Shown: in pieces, positions 51,402-60,790 of the stretch
Layout of the letters: each line of letters starts with the position of its first letter
Numbering within the stretch: the stretch's first letter is position 1
NCBI RefSeq assembly: GCF_003014595.1
Contig: NZ_PYGK01000003.1
Location: forward strand, 372,001-436,000
DNA: 64,000 nucleotides
Direction: 5' to 3'
Origin: Chitinophaga ginsengisoli
GTDB taxonomy: Bacteria; Bacteroidota; Bacteroidia; Chitinophagales; Chitinophagaceae
Notes under the pieces: generated by a model
The model's database searches: none
What the model was told of the DNA's origin: nothing
The model's input: the letters and a program-made list of their open reading frames with translations, nothing else
Translations under genes and position numbers: made by a program

Positions 51402-52187
51402 ATGAAAATGTTAAAGAATTCAATCAAACCCGCAAAATGGCTCATCGCCACATTGTTTGCAGCACTCATCATGGCATTCCCTCTTGTGATGCAGGCACAG
51501 GAATCGGCTAAAGTAAAGAATATCATTCTCGTACATGGCGCGTTCGCTGATGGTTCAGGATGGGAAGCCATCTACAAGATCCTGGCCGCAAAAGGATATC
51601 ATGTAACCGCATTACAGTATCCCATGACTTCACTGGAAGACGATGTAGCGGCGCTTAACAGGGCGATCGATAAGCAGGATGGTCCTACCCTCCTGGTAGG
51701 TCACTCCTATGGCGGTATGATCATCACTGAAGCAGGTGTTTCACCAAAAGTGACAGCACTGGTATATGTAGCAGCATTCGAACCTGATGCCGGTGAATCT
51801 TTGGTAACGTTGGCACAAACCGCTCCTCCTGCTCCGGAGAATGGCATCCTGCCTCCGGATGATAAAGGATTTGTATACTATGATGAAGCTAAGTTCCATG
51901 ACGGATTTGCAGGTGATCTGCCTAAAGAGAAAACAGACTTCATGTATGCTTCTCATGGCGCTATTTCCGTAAAGTGTTTTGCTACACCGGTAACACATGT
52001 TGCATGGAAAGAAAAGCCCAGCTATGCTATTCTGACAACTGACGACAAAAGCATCAATCCTGTTATACAGGAGAACATGGTGAAACGTTCAGGCGCTAAA
52101 GTTACCCGGATAAAAGCGAGCCACGTTGTATTCATCTCTCATCCGAAAGAAGTAGCTGCAGTTATCGAAACGGCTGCGAAACGCTAA
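51402..52187 (+). CDS. Exported alpha/beta hydrolase
   Basis: 261 residues. A signal peptide (about 8-33, ending MQA-Q) precedes the fold. Motifs: HGAFADGSGW near 46-55 (oxyanion region), nucleophile GHSYGG with Ser102, and SHVVFISHP with the catalytic His near 245. This belongs to the AB-hydrolase group that contains salicylate and pyrethroid esterases (EstC-like). Esterase activity outside the cytoplasm is inferred; the substrate is not. Confidence 0.88.
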   Translation: MKMLKNSIKPAKWLIATLFAALIMAFPLVMQAQESAKVKNIILVHGAFADGSGWEAIYKILAAKGYHVTALQYPMTSLEDDVAALNRAIDKQDGPTLLVGHSYGGMIITEAGVSPKVTALVYVAAFEPDAGESLVTLAQTAPPAPENGILPPDDKGFVYYDEAKFHDGFAGDLPKEKTDFMYASHGAISVKCFATPVTHVAWKEKPSYAILTTDDKSINPVIQENMVKRSGAKVTRIKASHVVFISHPKEVAAVIETAAKR

Positions 52188-52200
52188 ACAACATCACACA

Positions 52201-52231
52201 AAAAAGGATGTCTCACCGACATCCTTTTTTT
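52201..52231. terminator. Bidirectional terminator
   Basis: AAAAAGGATGTC pairs with GACATCCTTTTT around TCACC, with A and T runs on either side, between the convergent hydrolase and AraC genes. Confidence 0.88.
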
Positions 52232-52254
52232 GTTTCACCACAAAGCACACCAGC

Positions 52255-52824
52255 TTACAGCAGCTCCGCCGCTGCCTTTCTTCTGAATGCAGTAGGAGTA
52301 ATACCCGTATTCTTCTTAAAGAACAAACTGAAATTCGGTTGCTCCGCAAACCCTATACTATAACCAATTTCCTGCAGTGTCCAGTCGGTCTGTAACAACA
52401 GCATCTTGGCCTCCTCCAGCAATCGGTTACGGATATGTGTACTGACGTTCTGCCCCGTATGTTTCTTTAGTAAAGTGTTCAGATAATTCGGATGTACGTC
52501 CAGGCTGGCAGCAAACTCCTTCGCAGTTTTCCTGGCAATAGGATTCGTATAATTAACATTTGCCGTTTCTCTTTCCAACAGGTGGAAGAAGGCACGTACA
52601 TGCCTGTATTCATCAGCAACATCATCCGGTGCTTTAACATCAGAGATCGGAGCGCTTTGTATCATAAGCAACTGCAGATAAGTTCTGATGGCATCTTCAT
52701 TCAAACGATGTCCCAATCTTTCCTCCTGCTCCATACTGGCGAAAATACCGTGCAGCACCTTGATACCAGCAGGCGACAAACGGCGTAACAGACCGATTGT
52801 TTTGGCTTCCAGTGTTGTCATCAT
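52255..52824 (-). CDS. Shortened AraC-family regulator
   Basis: 189 residues, about 100 fewer than the family norm. The C-terminal HTH pair is intact (FAASLDVHPNYLNTLLKKHT, then LQEIGYSIGFAEQPNFSLFF), with AFRRKA at the end. The N-terminal part starts within what is usually the linker, so the cupin sensor is absent. A stop codon lies in frame a few codons upstream of the start, so the gene is really short. It may act without ligand. It lies next to the second aldo/keto reductase, 166 bp away. Confidence 0.85.
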   Translation of the reverse strand: MMTTLEAKTIGLLRRLSPAGIKVLHGIFASMEQEERLGHRLNEDAIRTYLQLLMIQSAPISDVKAPDDVADEYRHVRAFFHLLERETANVNYTNPIARKTAKEFAASLDVHPNYLNTLLKKHTGQNVSTHIRNRLLEEAKMLLLQTDWTLQEIGYSIGFAEQPNFSLFFKKNTGITPTAFRRKAAAELL

Positions 52825-52929
52825 ATTTGTCTGAGATTTACCCTACAAATATGTCTAACATCCCGAAATTTCCCGTTGTACGAATACTCGCATTTGAGGT
52901 ATTTTTCCCACTTTTTACCTGTAAACATA

Positions 52930-52970
52930 AAAGACCACCTACTCCGTTTATCACGGAGCAAGGCGGCCTT
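52930..52970 (-). terminator. Terminator of the aldo/keto reductase gene
   Basis: An 18-nt arm pairs with a 17-nt arm (several G-U pairs and one bulge) around GATAA; T-rich on the minus-strand exit. Confidence 0.7.
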
Positions 52971-52990
52971 ATTACACAATCAAGTAATCT

Positions 52991-53836
52991 TTACTTTGAT
53001 ATTTGTTCGAACTCTTCGTCGGTCAGCTCTATATCTGCAGCAGCCAGGTTTTCTTCCAGGTGCTTTACGGAGCTGGTACCGGGTATCAGCAGGATATTAT
53101 CTGCACGTTTCAGCAACCAGGCCAGCGCGATCTGCGCAGTGGTAGCGTTGTACTTAGCGGCAATTCTGCTGATCTTATCTGCCAGCGCTTCCGGACCTGA
53201 AGCCAGCGGGAACCATGGAATAAATGCCAGCCCACGTTTAGCTGTATAATCCACAATTTCTTCCCATTGACGGTTACCCAGGTTGTAGAGATTTTGCACA
53301 GATACAATAGGCAATACTTTTTCAGCCTGTTCGATCTGCTTAATATCTACTTCAGATAAACCCACATACCTGATCTTACCTGCATTTACAGCTTCCACTA
53401 CCGGCGCCAGTGTTTCTTCTACCGGCACATTAGGGTCGAAACGGTGCAGCTGCCAGAGATCAATAGTATCTACTTTCAGGCGTTTGAGACTGCCTTCAAT
53501 ATTCTCCCGGATAAAAGCGGGGTCGCCGTTAGGCACCCATTGATTGGGACCAGGACGGTTAAAGCCCCCTTTAGTAGCGATCACCAGATCATCTTTGTAA
53601 GGGTAAAGTGCATCAGCGATCAATGATTCATTCAACTTTGGCCCATATGCTTCTGCAGTATCGATGAAATTTACACCGCCGGCTACAGCAGCCTGCAGTA
53701 CTTTCTTCGCATTCTCGCGATCAGCTACCTCTCCGAATACACCTGTTCCTGTCAATTGCATTGCCCCGTAACCAAGACGGTTGATCTCTAACTGGCCTCC
53801 TAAGCTGAAGGTCAGACTCTTTGTGCTTGTTGCCAT
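52991..53836 (-). CDS. Aldo/keto reductase (short, AKR12/YajO-like group)
   Basis: 281 residues. The tetrad is Asp and Tyr in NFIDTAEAYG, Lys in VIATKGGF and His in LWQLHRFD. The C-terminal IPGTSSVKHLEEN binds the NADPH phosphate. Its reductive substrate is unknown. Upstream the motif TAGTACA occurs twice (53976-53982 and 53998-54004, 22 bp apart), a possible operator. Not related in sequence to the reductase at 8561 beyond the fold. Confidence 0.92.
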   Translation of the reverse strand: MATSTKSLTFSLGGQLEINRLGYGAMQLTGTGVFGEVADRENAKKVLQAAVAGGVNFIDTAEAYGPKLNESLIADALYPYKDDLVIATKGGFNRPGPNQWVPNGDPAFIRENIEGSLKRLKVDTIDLWQLHRFDPNVPVEETLAPVVEAVNAGKIRYVGLSEVDIKQIEQAEKVLPIVSVQNLYNLGNRQWEEIVDYTAKRGLAFIPWFPLASGPEALADKISRIAAKYNATTAQIALAWLLKRADNILLIPGTSSVKHLEENLAAADIELTDEEFEQISK

Positions 53837-53975
53837 TTTGCTATGTTTTAATAATCAATCCTGAAATGTGTATGATAAATCTGTTACCTCAATTTCAGCA
53901 ATCTGTCCGCAATGAGCCTCAATAAACGTACCTGCTACACTACCGGTCGCAGCTATGGTAGTCTATTTAAATAAA

Positions 53976-54004
53976 TAGTACACGAAAGCTGACCATTTAG
54001 TACA
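53976..54004. promoter_or_regulatory. Direct repeat TAGTACA upstream of the aldo/keto reductase
   Basis: Two TAGTACA copies spaced by 22 bp, two helical turns, about 140 bp upstream of the start codon. Candidate binding site; the factor is unknown. The rest of 53837-54124 shows no gene. Confidence 0.3.
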
Positions 54005-54124
54005 GAGATGTTTTGCTTGTTCATTTTGTTCAGTTTACTGACACAAAGATGAATTGTTTATAAAAAGCAGAGATTAGCAAAAACAAATGTTTTATTATGA
54101 ATTTCAAAGATGAAAAGAAACATT

Positions 54125-56563
54125 TCATTGCGCTGTAAACACATACACCTTTCCCTTCTCAGTAGGTACATCATATAAATTCGTTACCTCAAATTCCAGC
54201 GGCTTCACATCCTTGCTATGTATCAGCGGCTCTGCCACCGGCGTTACCTGGTAAAAGGGATTACTATTCTCACCACTGGCCCTTGCCAAAGCGGGCGCTC
54301 CCTTCAATGGCTGATTGCTCCTGATACGGCAGTTACCCCCCAACGTTGACCTGATCACCAGTTTAGTGATCTTCCCATCCTGCCATACCAGATCTTCCAC
54401 CACAAATCCACCTCTTGCACGCAGCCCTTTTATACTACCTATTTTCCATTGTTGTGGAAGCGCAGGCAACACATAAATAGCTCCATCATGACTTTGCATC
54501 AGCATCTCCGTGATACCGGATGTACAACCGAAATTCCCATCTATCTGAAAAGGTGCATGCGCATCAAAGAGGTTCGTATAAGTACCACCACCGTGTTTCC
54601 CAACAGGGTTTAACTGGTTGGTAATAAGCTTGAAGGCATGATCCCCATTCCGCAATCTGGCCCACCAATTCACTTTCCAGCCCATACTCCATCCGGTAGA
54701 GATATCCCCGCGTTGTATCAAGGTAGTATTAGCCGCACTGGCCAGCAGTGGCGTACGATCAGGAGAGATCTGCGCAGAAGGATACAGACCATACAAGTGT
54801 GAAATATGACGATGCTCATCGGTAGGATTATCCAGGTCATCGATCCATTCCTGCAATTGTCCGTACTGGCCGATCTGCATAGGCGGCAGACGTTTACGCA
54901 CCATCCTGAATGTATCCACGAGCGCCTTGTCTTTGCCCAGGATATCCGCTGCATTGATCGCCGCACTCAGTGCATCAAAAACGATCTGGTTATCCATGGT
55001 ACAACCGGCATCCATATGTACACCAGGTCTGGCAGCCGGTGCGTTCTCCGGTGAATGACCTGGATTCACTACCAGGTAGCCACGCTTGGGATCTTCTACC
55101 AGATCATCCACAAAGAATAACGCAGCACCTTTAATAGCAGGATATACATCCGCGAGATAGCTTTTATCCCCATTGTAGAGATACCGTTCCCACAGATGCT
55201 GCGCCAGCCAGGCGCCACCCATACTCCAGATACCCCAGTTGATCTTATCCACAGGACCTGTAATACGCCAGAGATCTGTATTGTGATGGGCCACCCATCC
55301 CCTCGCACCGTACATGCGCTGTGCAGTGCCCTGTCCTGTTACAGAAAGCTCCCTGACCATCTGTATCAGTGGCTCATGCATTTCCGGCAGATTATCCTTT
55401 TCCGCCGGCCAGTAGTTCATTTCTGTATTGATGTTGATGGTGTATTTGCTATCCCATGGTGGCATCATCTCTGCATTCCAGATGCCCTGCAACGTAGCAG
55501 GTTGTCCGCCGGGCTGAGAACAGGATATCAGCAGGTAACGGCCAAACTGGAAATAGAGGGACACAAACTGGGGATCATCTGTTTTTGAGAAATTGGCCAG
55601 CCGTACATCAGTAGGTTCCTTTGCCGCATCAGAAGTACCGAGGTCGATCTTTACCCGGTTGAAATAACGCTGATAAGCAGCTACATGCTCTTGCAGCAGG
55701 GTGGCGTAAGGCTTTTTCACCGCAGTATTCAGATATGCGATTGCACGCTTTACGGCATCAGCACTGAGATCATGATAATTCACATAATTGGTAGCCATGG
55801 AAATAAAGATCAATGCACTGCTGGCGTTCTTCACCGTAATGGCAGTATCTGCGGTAGTCACGCTGCCGCCTGTCGCCATCACTCTTGCGATGCCGTTAAA
55901 TTGCACCTTTCCTTCCACCGTTTCATGGCTTCCCGTCATACCGTTCACAGTAAGGTCCTTTCCGCTTGCTTTTACAACAGCATTCTTCTGCGGAGTGCTC
56001 AGATAAGCAGAGAAATTCAGTGTACCAGGCTTATTGCTGCTTAACCGCACGATGATGGTCTGCGCAGGCACAGAGGCAAATACCTCCCGGGTATACTGCA
56101 CACCATTCACTGTATAGGTGGTCTTTGCCACCGCTTTTTCAATATCCAGTTCCCGGTAATAGTCCTTGTATTGCTCATGACCGGGAAACGCCAGATGCAG
56201 GCTACCTACGGGCTGGAACATCTGTCCGTTGGATGTTTTGGTCTGGACCTTCTCTGCCGCCAGATCCTGGGCCTCCTTCTGTTTACCTTCGAAGATCAGT
56301 TGCCTGATCTTTGGCAATGCCGCCAGGGCTTCCGGATTTTCATTGCGGTTAGGACTACCCGTCCAAACGGTACCTTCATTCAGCTGAATGATCTCCTCAG
56401 CGGGATTCCCGAATACCATTCCGCCCAGGCGACCATTCCCTACGGGAAGCGCAGCCGTCCATATATCACCGGCTGGTTGCCGGTACCATAACTTCAACGA
56501 TTGTTGTGCAAAAGAAAATAATGGTAATATGCCTCCTAGTACAAGCAGGGTTATTTTTTTCAT
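54125..56563 (-). CDS. GH95 family glycoside hydrolase (alpha-L-fucosidase type)
   Basis: 812 residues, full length for GH95. A signal peptide (1-19, ending SFA-QQ) is followed by the N-terminal beta domain ([35 protein letters not shown]) and the (alpha/alpha)6 barrel with [17 protein letters not shown], which contains the two Asn of the inverting mechanism, and [18 protein letters not shown]95 enzymes release alpha-1,2-L-fucose or L-galactose from xyloglucan or mucin glycans. It lies 219 bp downstream of a GH39 gene on the same strand, suggesting joint plant-glycan trimming in the periplasm. Confidence 0.93.
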   Translation of the reverse strand: MKKITLLVLGGILPLFSFAQQSLKLWYRQPAGDIWTAALPVGNGRLGGMVFGNPAEEIIQLNEGTVWTGSPNRNENPEALAALPKIRQLIFEGKQKEAQDLAAEKVQTKTSNGQMFQPVGSLHLAFPGHEQYKDYYRELDIEKAVAKTTYTVNGVQYTREVFASVPAQTIIVRLSSNKPGTLNFSAYLSTPQKNAVVKASGKDLTVNGMTGSHETVEGKVQFNGIARVMATGGSVTTADTAITVKNASSALIFISMATNYVNYHDLSADAVKRAIAYLNTAVKKPYATLLQEHVAAYQRYFNRVKIDLGTSDAAKEPTDVRLANFSKTDDPQFVSLYFQFGRYLLISCSQPGGQPATLQGIWNAEMMPPWDSKYTININTEMNYWPAEKDNLPEMHEPLIQMVRELSVTGQGTAQRMYGARGWVAHHNTDLWRITGPVDKINWGIWSMGGAWLAQHLWERYLYNGDKSYLADVYPAIKGAALFFVDDLVEDPKRGYLVVNPGHSPENAPAARPGVHMDAGCTMDNQIVFDALSAAINAADILGKDKALVDTFRMVRKRLPPMQIGQYGQLQEWIDDLDNPTDEHRHISHLYGLYPSAQISPDRTPLLASAANTTLIQRGDISTGWSMGWKVNWWARLRNGDHAFKLITNQLNPVGKHGGGTYTNLFDAHAPFQIDGNFGCTSGITEMLMQSHDGAIYVLPALPQQWKIGSIKGLRARGGFVVEDLVWQDGKITKLVIRSTLGGNCRIRSNQPLKGAPALARASGENSNPFYQVTPVAEPLIHSKDVKPLEFEVTNLYDVPTEKGKVYVFTAQ

Positions 56564-56782
56564 AACTGGATAATATGTTAGACCTATAAAAAATCAGCCA
56601 TGCCTGTGGAAAGTTCATGGCTGGGGTATATAATACAGGAAAGCAAAATACAAATGATGATCTATGAATGCAAACCGTCTGTAAATAATAACTGTGCTAT
56701 TAACACATAAATACCGGTCGCAGCACATCCGTCAGTGGGGTTACACACTTTTTCTTATCGGGAATAACTCATCAGGCAATAA

Positions 56783-58432
56783 CTACGCTGTTTCATCTAT
56801 CAGCATCACATCCCATGGTTGTAATATTTTGCTGATCAGCAATACACCCACATTGCTGGACAATACCTGTTCTTCTTTCACCGCCATCGCCATCTGCTGC
56901 ATTGTTTTCAGCTGATCACCAGACAACTGATCTGGATTGCCAGCCTGTTTCAGGGCATACAACGCATTACCATTTTCTCTGTCCAGTATTTCCACATTGA
57001 AGCGCGCATCTTTATTCGTATTCATGAGCTTAAACGTAAAGTTACGCGGCTCTCCCAGCTTGAGCGTGTTGTCTACTGTATCGGCTGCGCCGAAAGGCGG
57101 CGCTGTTTTCAATGCCGCGGGATAGTTATATACCAGTGTCGTCAGCTTTTGTGTGCTTTTATGACGTGTTACTATAATACCGTCTTTATTGTACAGCAGC
57201 TCATCCCCCAAAGTATGCAACATTCTGTAAGCATGGAATGATGGTTTGGCAATACCCTGGTAATTCAGCAATCCGAAACCGCCAGAAAATGCCTGTCCGC
57301 CCATCCCTTCCTCACCACAGTCTGTAAACGACCAGTAGGAAAGCGAGTCAGCCAGACCAATACTATCAACATTTGCCTTTATGATATAAGCCGCCGGTGG
57401 CAATGCATCGTGCATCGCATCCCTGCCGGAAGAGCTGGTGCCCCACTCTGTGAGGTGGATCTCTGCCTTCGGATATCCGCTTTTATCCACCGTTGCTCTC
57501 AGCCATTGCAGATCTTTCAATGTCGCATCTGCACCGCGGGTACGGCCCTTACTGTTATTGTAAGGAAAATCGGTTGGGTAAGGATGTGTGGAAATAAAAT
57601 CGACTGGCGCCTGCTCCCGTTTGCAATAGTCGAGGAAATCTTGTATCCATACGCCTTTCCATGGCAGGCTGTCCAGGTCTTCCGTACTACCGCTCAATAC
57701 TTTTGATTTATCTTCTGCTTCCCCATCAAAGCGGCCATCCCCCACAAAATTGCTGGTAGCCGGCCCACCTACTTTCAGTGCCGGCGATACCGCCTTGATA
57801 GCCTGTGCGGTAGCTTTATACATCGCGAAGTACTGGCTTTTGCTGCCATCCCACATAGCTTTCTGGTTAGGTTCATTCCACACCTCGAAGTACCAGGTAC
57901 TGACCTCGCTCTGACCAAACTTTTCTATACAATGTTTCGTAAAATTGGTGACCAGTTGTGCCCATTTCGAAAAATCAGCCGGAGGCGATACATTGGCTTT
58001 CCACCAGAAGGCAGTGCTTGTTCCGCCGGCCATTTCCTTCGGGAAGAAGCTCAGTTCCACAAAAGGCTTCATGCCCGTTTTCAGGATGCGGTTGATAAGA
58101 TCGTCCACCCTTAACCAGTTGTACACACCACCCTGGTATACAGACATATCATCGTGAAAGATCCCATGGAAGCGACAATATTCAAAGCCACAAAGTTTCT
58201 TTGTGAACTGCAGTTGTTCCAGCCAGGTGGAACCTGGACGGAATACTTCACCAGCCCGGCCTGCGCCTACACATTTACTCCAGAAGTGAGAAAAAGTACG
58301 TCCCTGAATTTTTGTATCTATTAACAAGGGCTGTTGCTCTTCCCAAAATGAACGGCCCGAAACGGCACCTGGCAACAATGCAGTACCAGCAGCTGTAACA
58401 ATTGCCTGCTTCAAAAAATTACGTCTTTCCAT
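56783..58432 (-). CDS. GH39-like glycoside hydrolase, Tat-exported
   Basis: 549 residues from MERRNFLKQAIVTAAGTALL, a twin-arginine-type signal (RR at 3-4). The acid/base Glu is in YFEVWNEPNQKAMW (about 186) and the nucleophile in IHLTEWGTSSS (about 329), the GH39 beta-xylosidase clan-A pattern. A C-terminal beta domain follows. The substrate is probably xyloside or a related glycoside. An upstream frame adds 23 residues without support. A LacI-type palindrome lies 178 bp upstream. Confidence 0.9.
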   Translation of the reverse strand: MERRNFLKQAIVTAAGTALLPGAVSGRSFWEEQQPLLIDTKIQGRTFSHFWSKCVGAGRAGEVFRPGSTWLEQLQFTKKLCGFEYCRFHGIFHDDMSVYQGGVYNWLRVDDLINRILKTGMKPFVELSFFPKEMAGGTSTAFWWKANVSPPADFSKWAQLVTNFTKHCIEKFGQSEVSTWYFEVWNEPNQKAMWDGSKSQYFAMYKATAQAIKAVSPALKVGGPATSNFVGDGRFDGEAEDKSKVLSGSTEDLDSLPWKGVWIQDFLDYCKREQAPVDFISTHPYPTDFPYNNSKGRTRGADATLKDLQWLRATVDKSGYPKAEIHLTEWGTSSSGRDAMHDALPPAAYIIKANVDSIGLADSLSYWSFTDCGEEGMGGQAFSGGFGLLNYQGIAKPSFHAYRMLHTLGDELLYNKDGIIVTRHKSTQKLTTLVYNYPAALKTAPPFGAADTVDNTLKLGEPRNFTFKLMNTNKDARFNVEILDRENGNALYALKQAGNPDQLSGDQLKTMQQMAMAVKEEQVLSSNVGVLLISKILQPWDVMLIDETA

Positions 58433-58609
58433 GAGGTAAGGGTTAGTTAAAAATATGTAGCTGTCCCCTGAACTGGCAGCCTGTTTTTCATATCGCGCCA
58501 CTGCTCACTTTAATACAAATTCCGGGGATACAAGCCTTTTTTGATTGATAAAAATTTGCTCTGCTATCAGACAACTATTATTTTACAATGTACGGTATTT
58601 TATGAAATA

Positions 58610-58623
58610 CGCAAACGTTTGCG
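58610..58623. promoter_or_regulatory. Perfect LacI-type operator palindrome
   Basis: CGCAAACGTTTGCG is a 14-bp perfect palindrome with a central CG step, the shape bound by LacI/GalR regulators. It lies upstream of the GH39 gene. No LacI-family gene is in the window. Confidence 0.55.
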
Positions 58624-58702
58624 CAATTCATTGACTACAACACACATATGTACAAATTACTCTATGTTTACGATAAATGCAAATAAAGTGGGAAGGATAT
58701 TT

Positions 58703-58984
58703 TTAGAACATAACTGGAACAGCATGAATAACTTGGCTCACCCCTGCCTGGATCGCAGGGTCGTTGGCCAGTATAATAGATAGTTCTGTATCCGATGATA
58801 TTGATAATGAGACAAATAGACCATCTTCATGCACCAGCCTACTGGTTTGCAGAACTTTTCCCTGCTGCTGTAACTGACCATAGAAAGCGGTTTGTGCCGC
58901 CAGATATGCAGTCCTGTCCTCCCGCGACCAGTTTTTTCCCCTCTTAAAGAAAAGCAATACTCCATGTGGCGCTCCGTAGTTCAT
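58703..58984 (-). CDS. YciI-like small protein
   Basis: 93 residues with a ferredoxin-like alpha+beta pattern; the C terminus NDPAIQAGVSQVIHAVPVMF resembles the DPxxxAG signature of YciI/YCII-related proteins. The usual catalytic His-Asp pair is not obvious. It is divergent from the AraC regulator at 59086 with about 100 bp between starts. Function unknown. Confidence 0.65.
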   Translation of the reverse strand: MNYGAPHGVLLFFKRGKNWSREDRTAYLAAQTAFYGQLQQQGKVLQTSRLVHEDGLFVSLSISSDTELSIILANDPAIQAGVSQVIHAVPVMF

Positions 58985-59085
58985 AAATAACTTTATTTTT
59001 GTGCAAAGTTCCGCATCACTATATTCATCCTGTCAACGCAAACGGTACTTTTATAGCCGCAAACAGTGCCAAACCTGCATTTCTT

Positions 59086-60021
59086 ATGACCATCATACAA
59101 CCACTATATCCTATTCACCAGATAGAAGAAATCAAACGTTTCTACACCCGCGAACAAACAGCAGGTCCGGAAATCAGCGCCAGGGAGATCCGCATGGGAG
59201 AGACCCGGATGCTGTGGTATTCCTATTTAGCTGAAAAAGAATACCATATGCCGATGCAGCTGCGGGGAGAAAGAGTGGAAATGCATTTCAAACTCCATGG
59301 CCGATCAGGCGTATCTTATGAGGGAGAACAATTCGTGATGCACAGCAATGAACAAAGCCTTTTTTATCAACATGACCTGGAGGGAGAATTTATCCTGTTT
59401 CCCGATGTTGAAAGTTCCTTCTTTGAGGTAGAGTTCTCCCGTTCTGTATTTGAATCGCTGGTAACCGAGGAATGCCCTTTTCTGCAACAATTCTCCCAAC
59501 AATTACAAACAGCCCGCAATCACCTGTGGCCTGGTCATTCTATGGCCATCACCCCCAAGATGCACATGATCATTTCAGAGATGGGCAATACCCCTTATAC
59601 CGGGCAAATGAAACGCCTGTTCCTGGAAGCCAAACTCATAGAATTGTTCCTGCTGCAGGCCAGCGGGTTTGACCAGTACACACCCCATATCACCGACCTC
59701 CGGTCTGCCGACATCGAGCGACTGCACGCCGCCAGGCAATACCTGGAACAACACTTTACAGACGACTGTTCCATCATATCACTGGCCGGTCAGGTGGGTA
59801 TCAATCAGAAGAAACTGAAACAAGGGTTTAAAGCATTGTTTGGCCATACCGTATTTGGTTACCTCAGCCATATACGCATGGAAAAAGCCAGGCAATTGCT
59901 GCTCGATGAGAAGAAAACAGTGGGAGAAGTGTCGGAATTGGTCGGTTATCAACACCCACAACATTTTGCGGCTGCGTTTAAAAGAAAGTATAATATTCTA
60001 CCAGGTAGTCTTAAGAATTAA
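59086..60021 (+). CDS. AraC-family regulator (PchR-like)
   Basis: 311 residues from MTIIQPLYPIHQIEEIKRFY; an upstream in-frame start at 58999 overlaps the divergent promoter. The N-terminal sensor is PchR-like (MQLRGERVEMHFKLHGRSG), then the HTH pair (SLAGQVGINQKKLKQGFKAL, VGEVSELVGYQHPQHFAAAF), ending LPGSLKN. PchR-type regulators often sense siderophores; here the target may be the divergent YciI-like gene or itself. Confidence 0.9.
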   Translation: MTIIQPLYPIHQIEEIKRFYTREQTAGPEISAREIRMGETRMLWYSYLAEKEYHMPMQLRGERVEMHFKLHGRSGVSYEGEQFVMHSNEQSLFYQHDLEGEFILFPDVESSFFEVEFSRSVFESLVTEECPFLQQFSQQLQTARNHLWPGHSMAITPKMHMIISEMGNTPYTGQMKRLFLEAKLIELFLLQASGFDQYTPHITDLRSADIERLHAARQYLEQHFTDDCSIISLAGQVGINQKKLKQGFKALFGHTVFGYLSHIRMEKARQLLLDEKKTVGEVSELVGYQHPQHFAAAFKRKYNILPGSLKN

Positions 60022-60031
60022 GGGGGTGATC

Positions 60032-60216
60032 GGACTCCGGTAGGAGTCCCGTTGTTTAGTGCGGGGTGATAAGCCCATGCCGGGATGTACAACAAACGTC
60101 ATCAACAAAACATAATAGGACTCCGATAGGAGTCCCATTGTTTGTAGCGCGGGGTGCAACCCCGGGAAACAAACGTCATCAACAAAACATAATAGGACTC
60201 CGATAGGAGTCCTATT
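60032..60216. repeat. REP-like palindromic repeats
   Basis: GGACTCCGATAGGAGTCC (first copy with one change) occurs at 60032-60049, 60118-60135 and 60195-60212. Copies 2 and 3 are embedded in a 77-bp direct repeat beginning AACAAACGTCATCAACAAAA (60091 and 60168). Between them GCGGGGTGCAACCCCG-type hairpins occur. The layout resembles REP/BIME elements. No REP-associated transposase is in the window. Confidence 0.85.
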
Positions 60217-60488
60217 ATGCGTTGTTGTATCACGGCGCGGATCCCCCCGGCGTTATCGTCGGCGGATTACCGGTCCCGGAAGAATTATCCGCCCCCGGGT
60301 CGTCACCCCGTGCTACAACACCCGGCTCCGCCGCGGCGGGCCCATTATGCTTTGTTCATGACGCTTATCATAACACCAGGACCTCGGAGTTTATCATCGG
60401 GGATGTGGGGATATCCCGGAGATGCGTCGTGTATACGTCGTGTATGCGTCGTGTATGCGTCGTGTTCCCCACAACCAACATCACAACC
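60217..60488. other. G/C-rich repeat-like stretch without genes
   Basis: Continuation of the repeat field. It is visibly G/C-rich and contains short inverted segments. An exact 11-bp tandem repeat (ATGCGTCGTGT, four units with one base changed in the second) covers 60422-60465. No coding frame is convincing. Confidence 0.6.
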
Positions 60489-60683
60489 TCACGAAGGCCG
60501 ATCCCGCGTATTTCTGATCAACCCGATCCCGGCAAAGAAGAAGATAGCTCCCAGTATCGAATAAATGATAATCTCCTTAACGCTTCGGGTAGCTCCTGTA
60601 GTAGTCATAAAACGCATGGCGCCTAATATCAGCCCGGCAATACCCAGGAATGTCAGTATGATGCCAATAATCCGCTTTTCCAT
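60489..60683 (-). CDS. Small two-pass membrane protein (DUF3185-like)
   Basis: 64 residues with two membrane spans at about 4-23 (RIIGIILTFLGIAGLILG) and 37-55 (EIIIYSILGAIFFFAGIG), joined by a short polar loop. Length and layout resemble DUF3185 proteins, but the match is by memory. Function unknown. Convergent with the REP field, divergent from the ABC exporter. Confidence 0.6.
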   Translation of the reverse strand: MEKRIIGIILTFLGIAGLILGAMRFMTTTGATRSVKEIIIYSILGAIFFFAGIGLIRNTRDRPS

Positions 60684-60790
60684 AGCAAGTTTTACAATAG
60701 CTGATACAAATTACATGCCTTGCCGGCCGACCTGTCCTGCCAAATAGACGTTAAAACACCTGATGGTGTAATTTTTGTGCTCACCCCGGC

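Noticed and set aside
60217..60626. Long G/C-rich plus-strand frames in the REP field
   Set aside because: They consist of repeat sequence with biased composition, overlap each other in several frames and lack recognisable domains.
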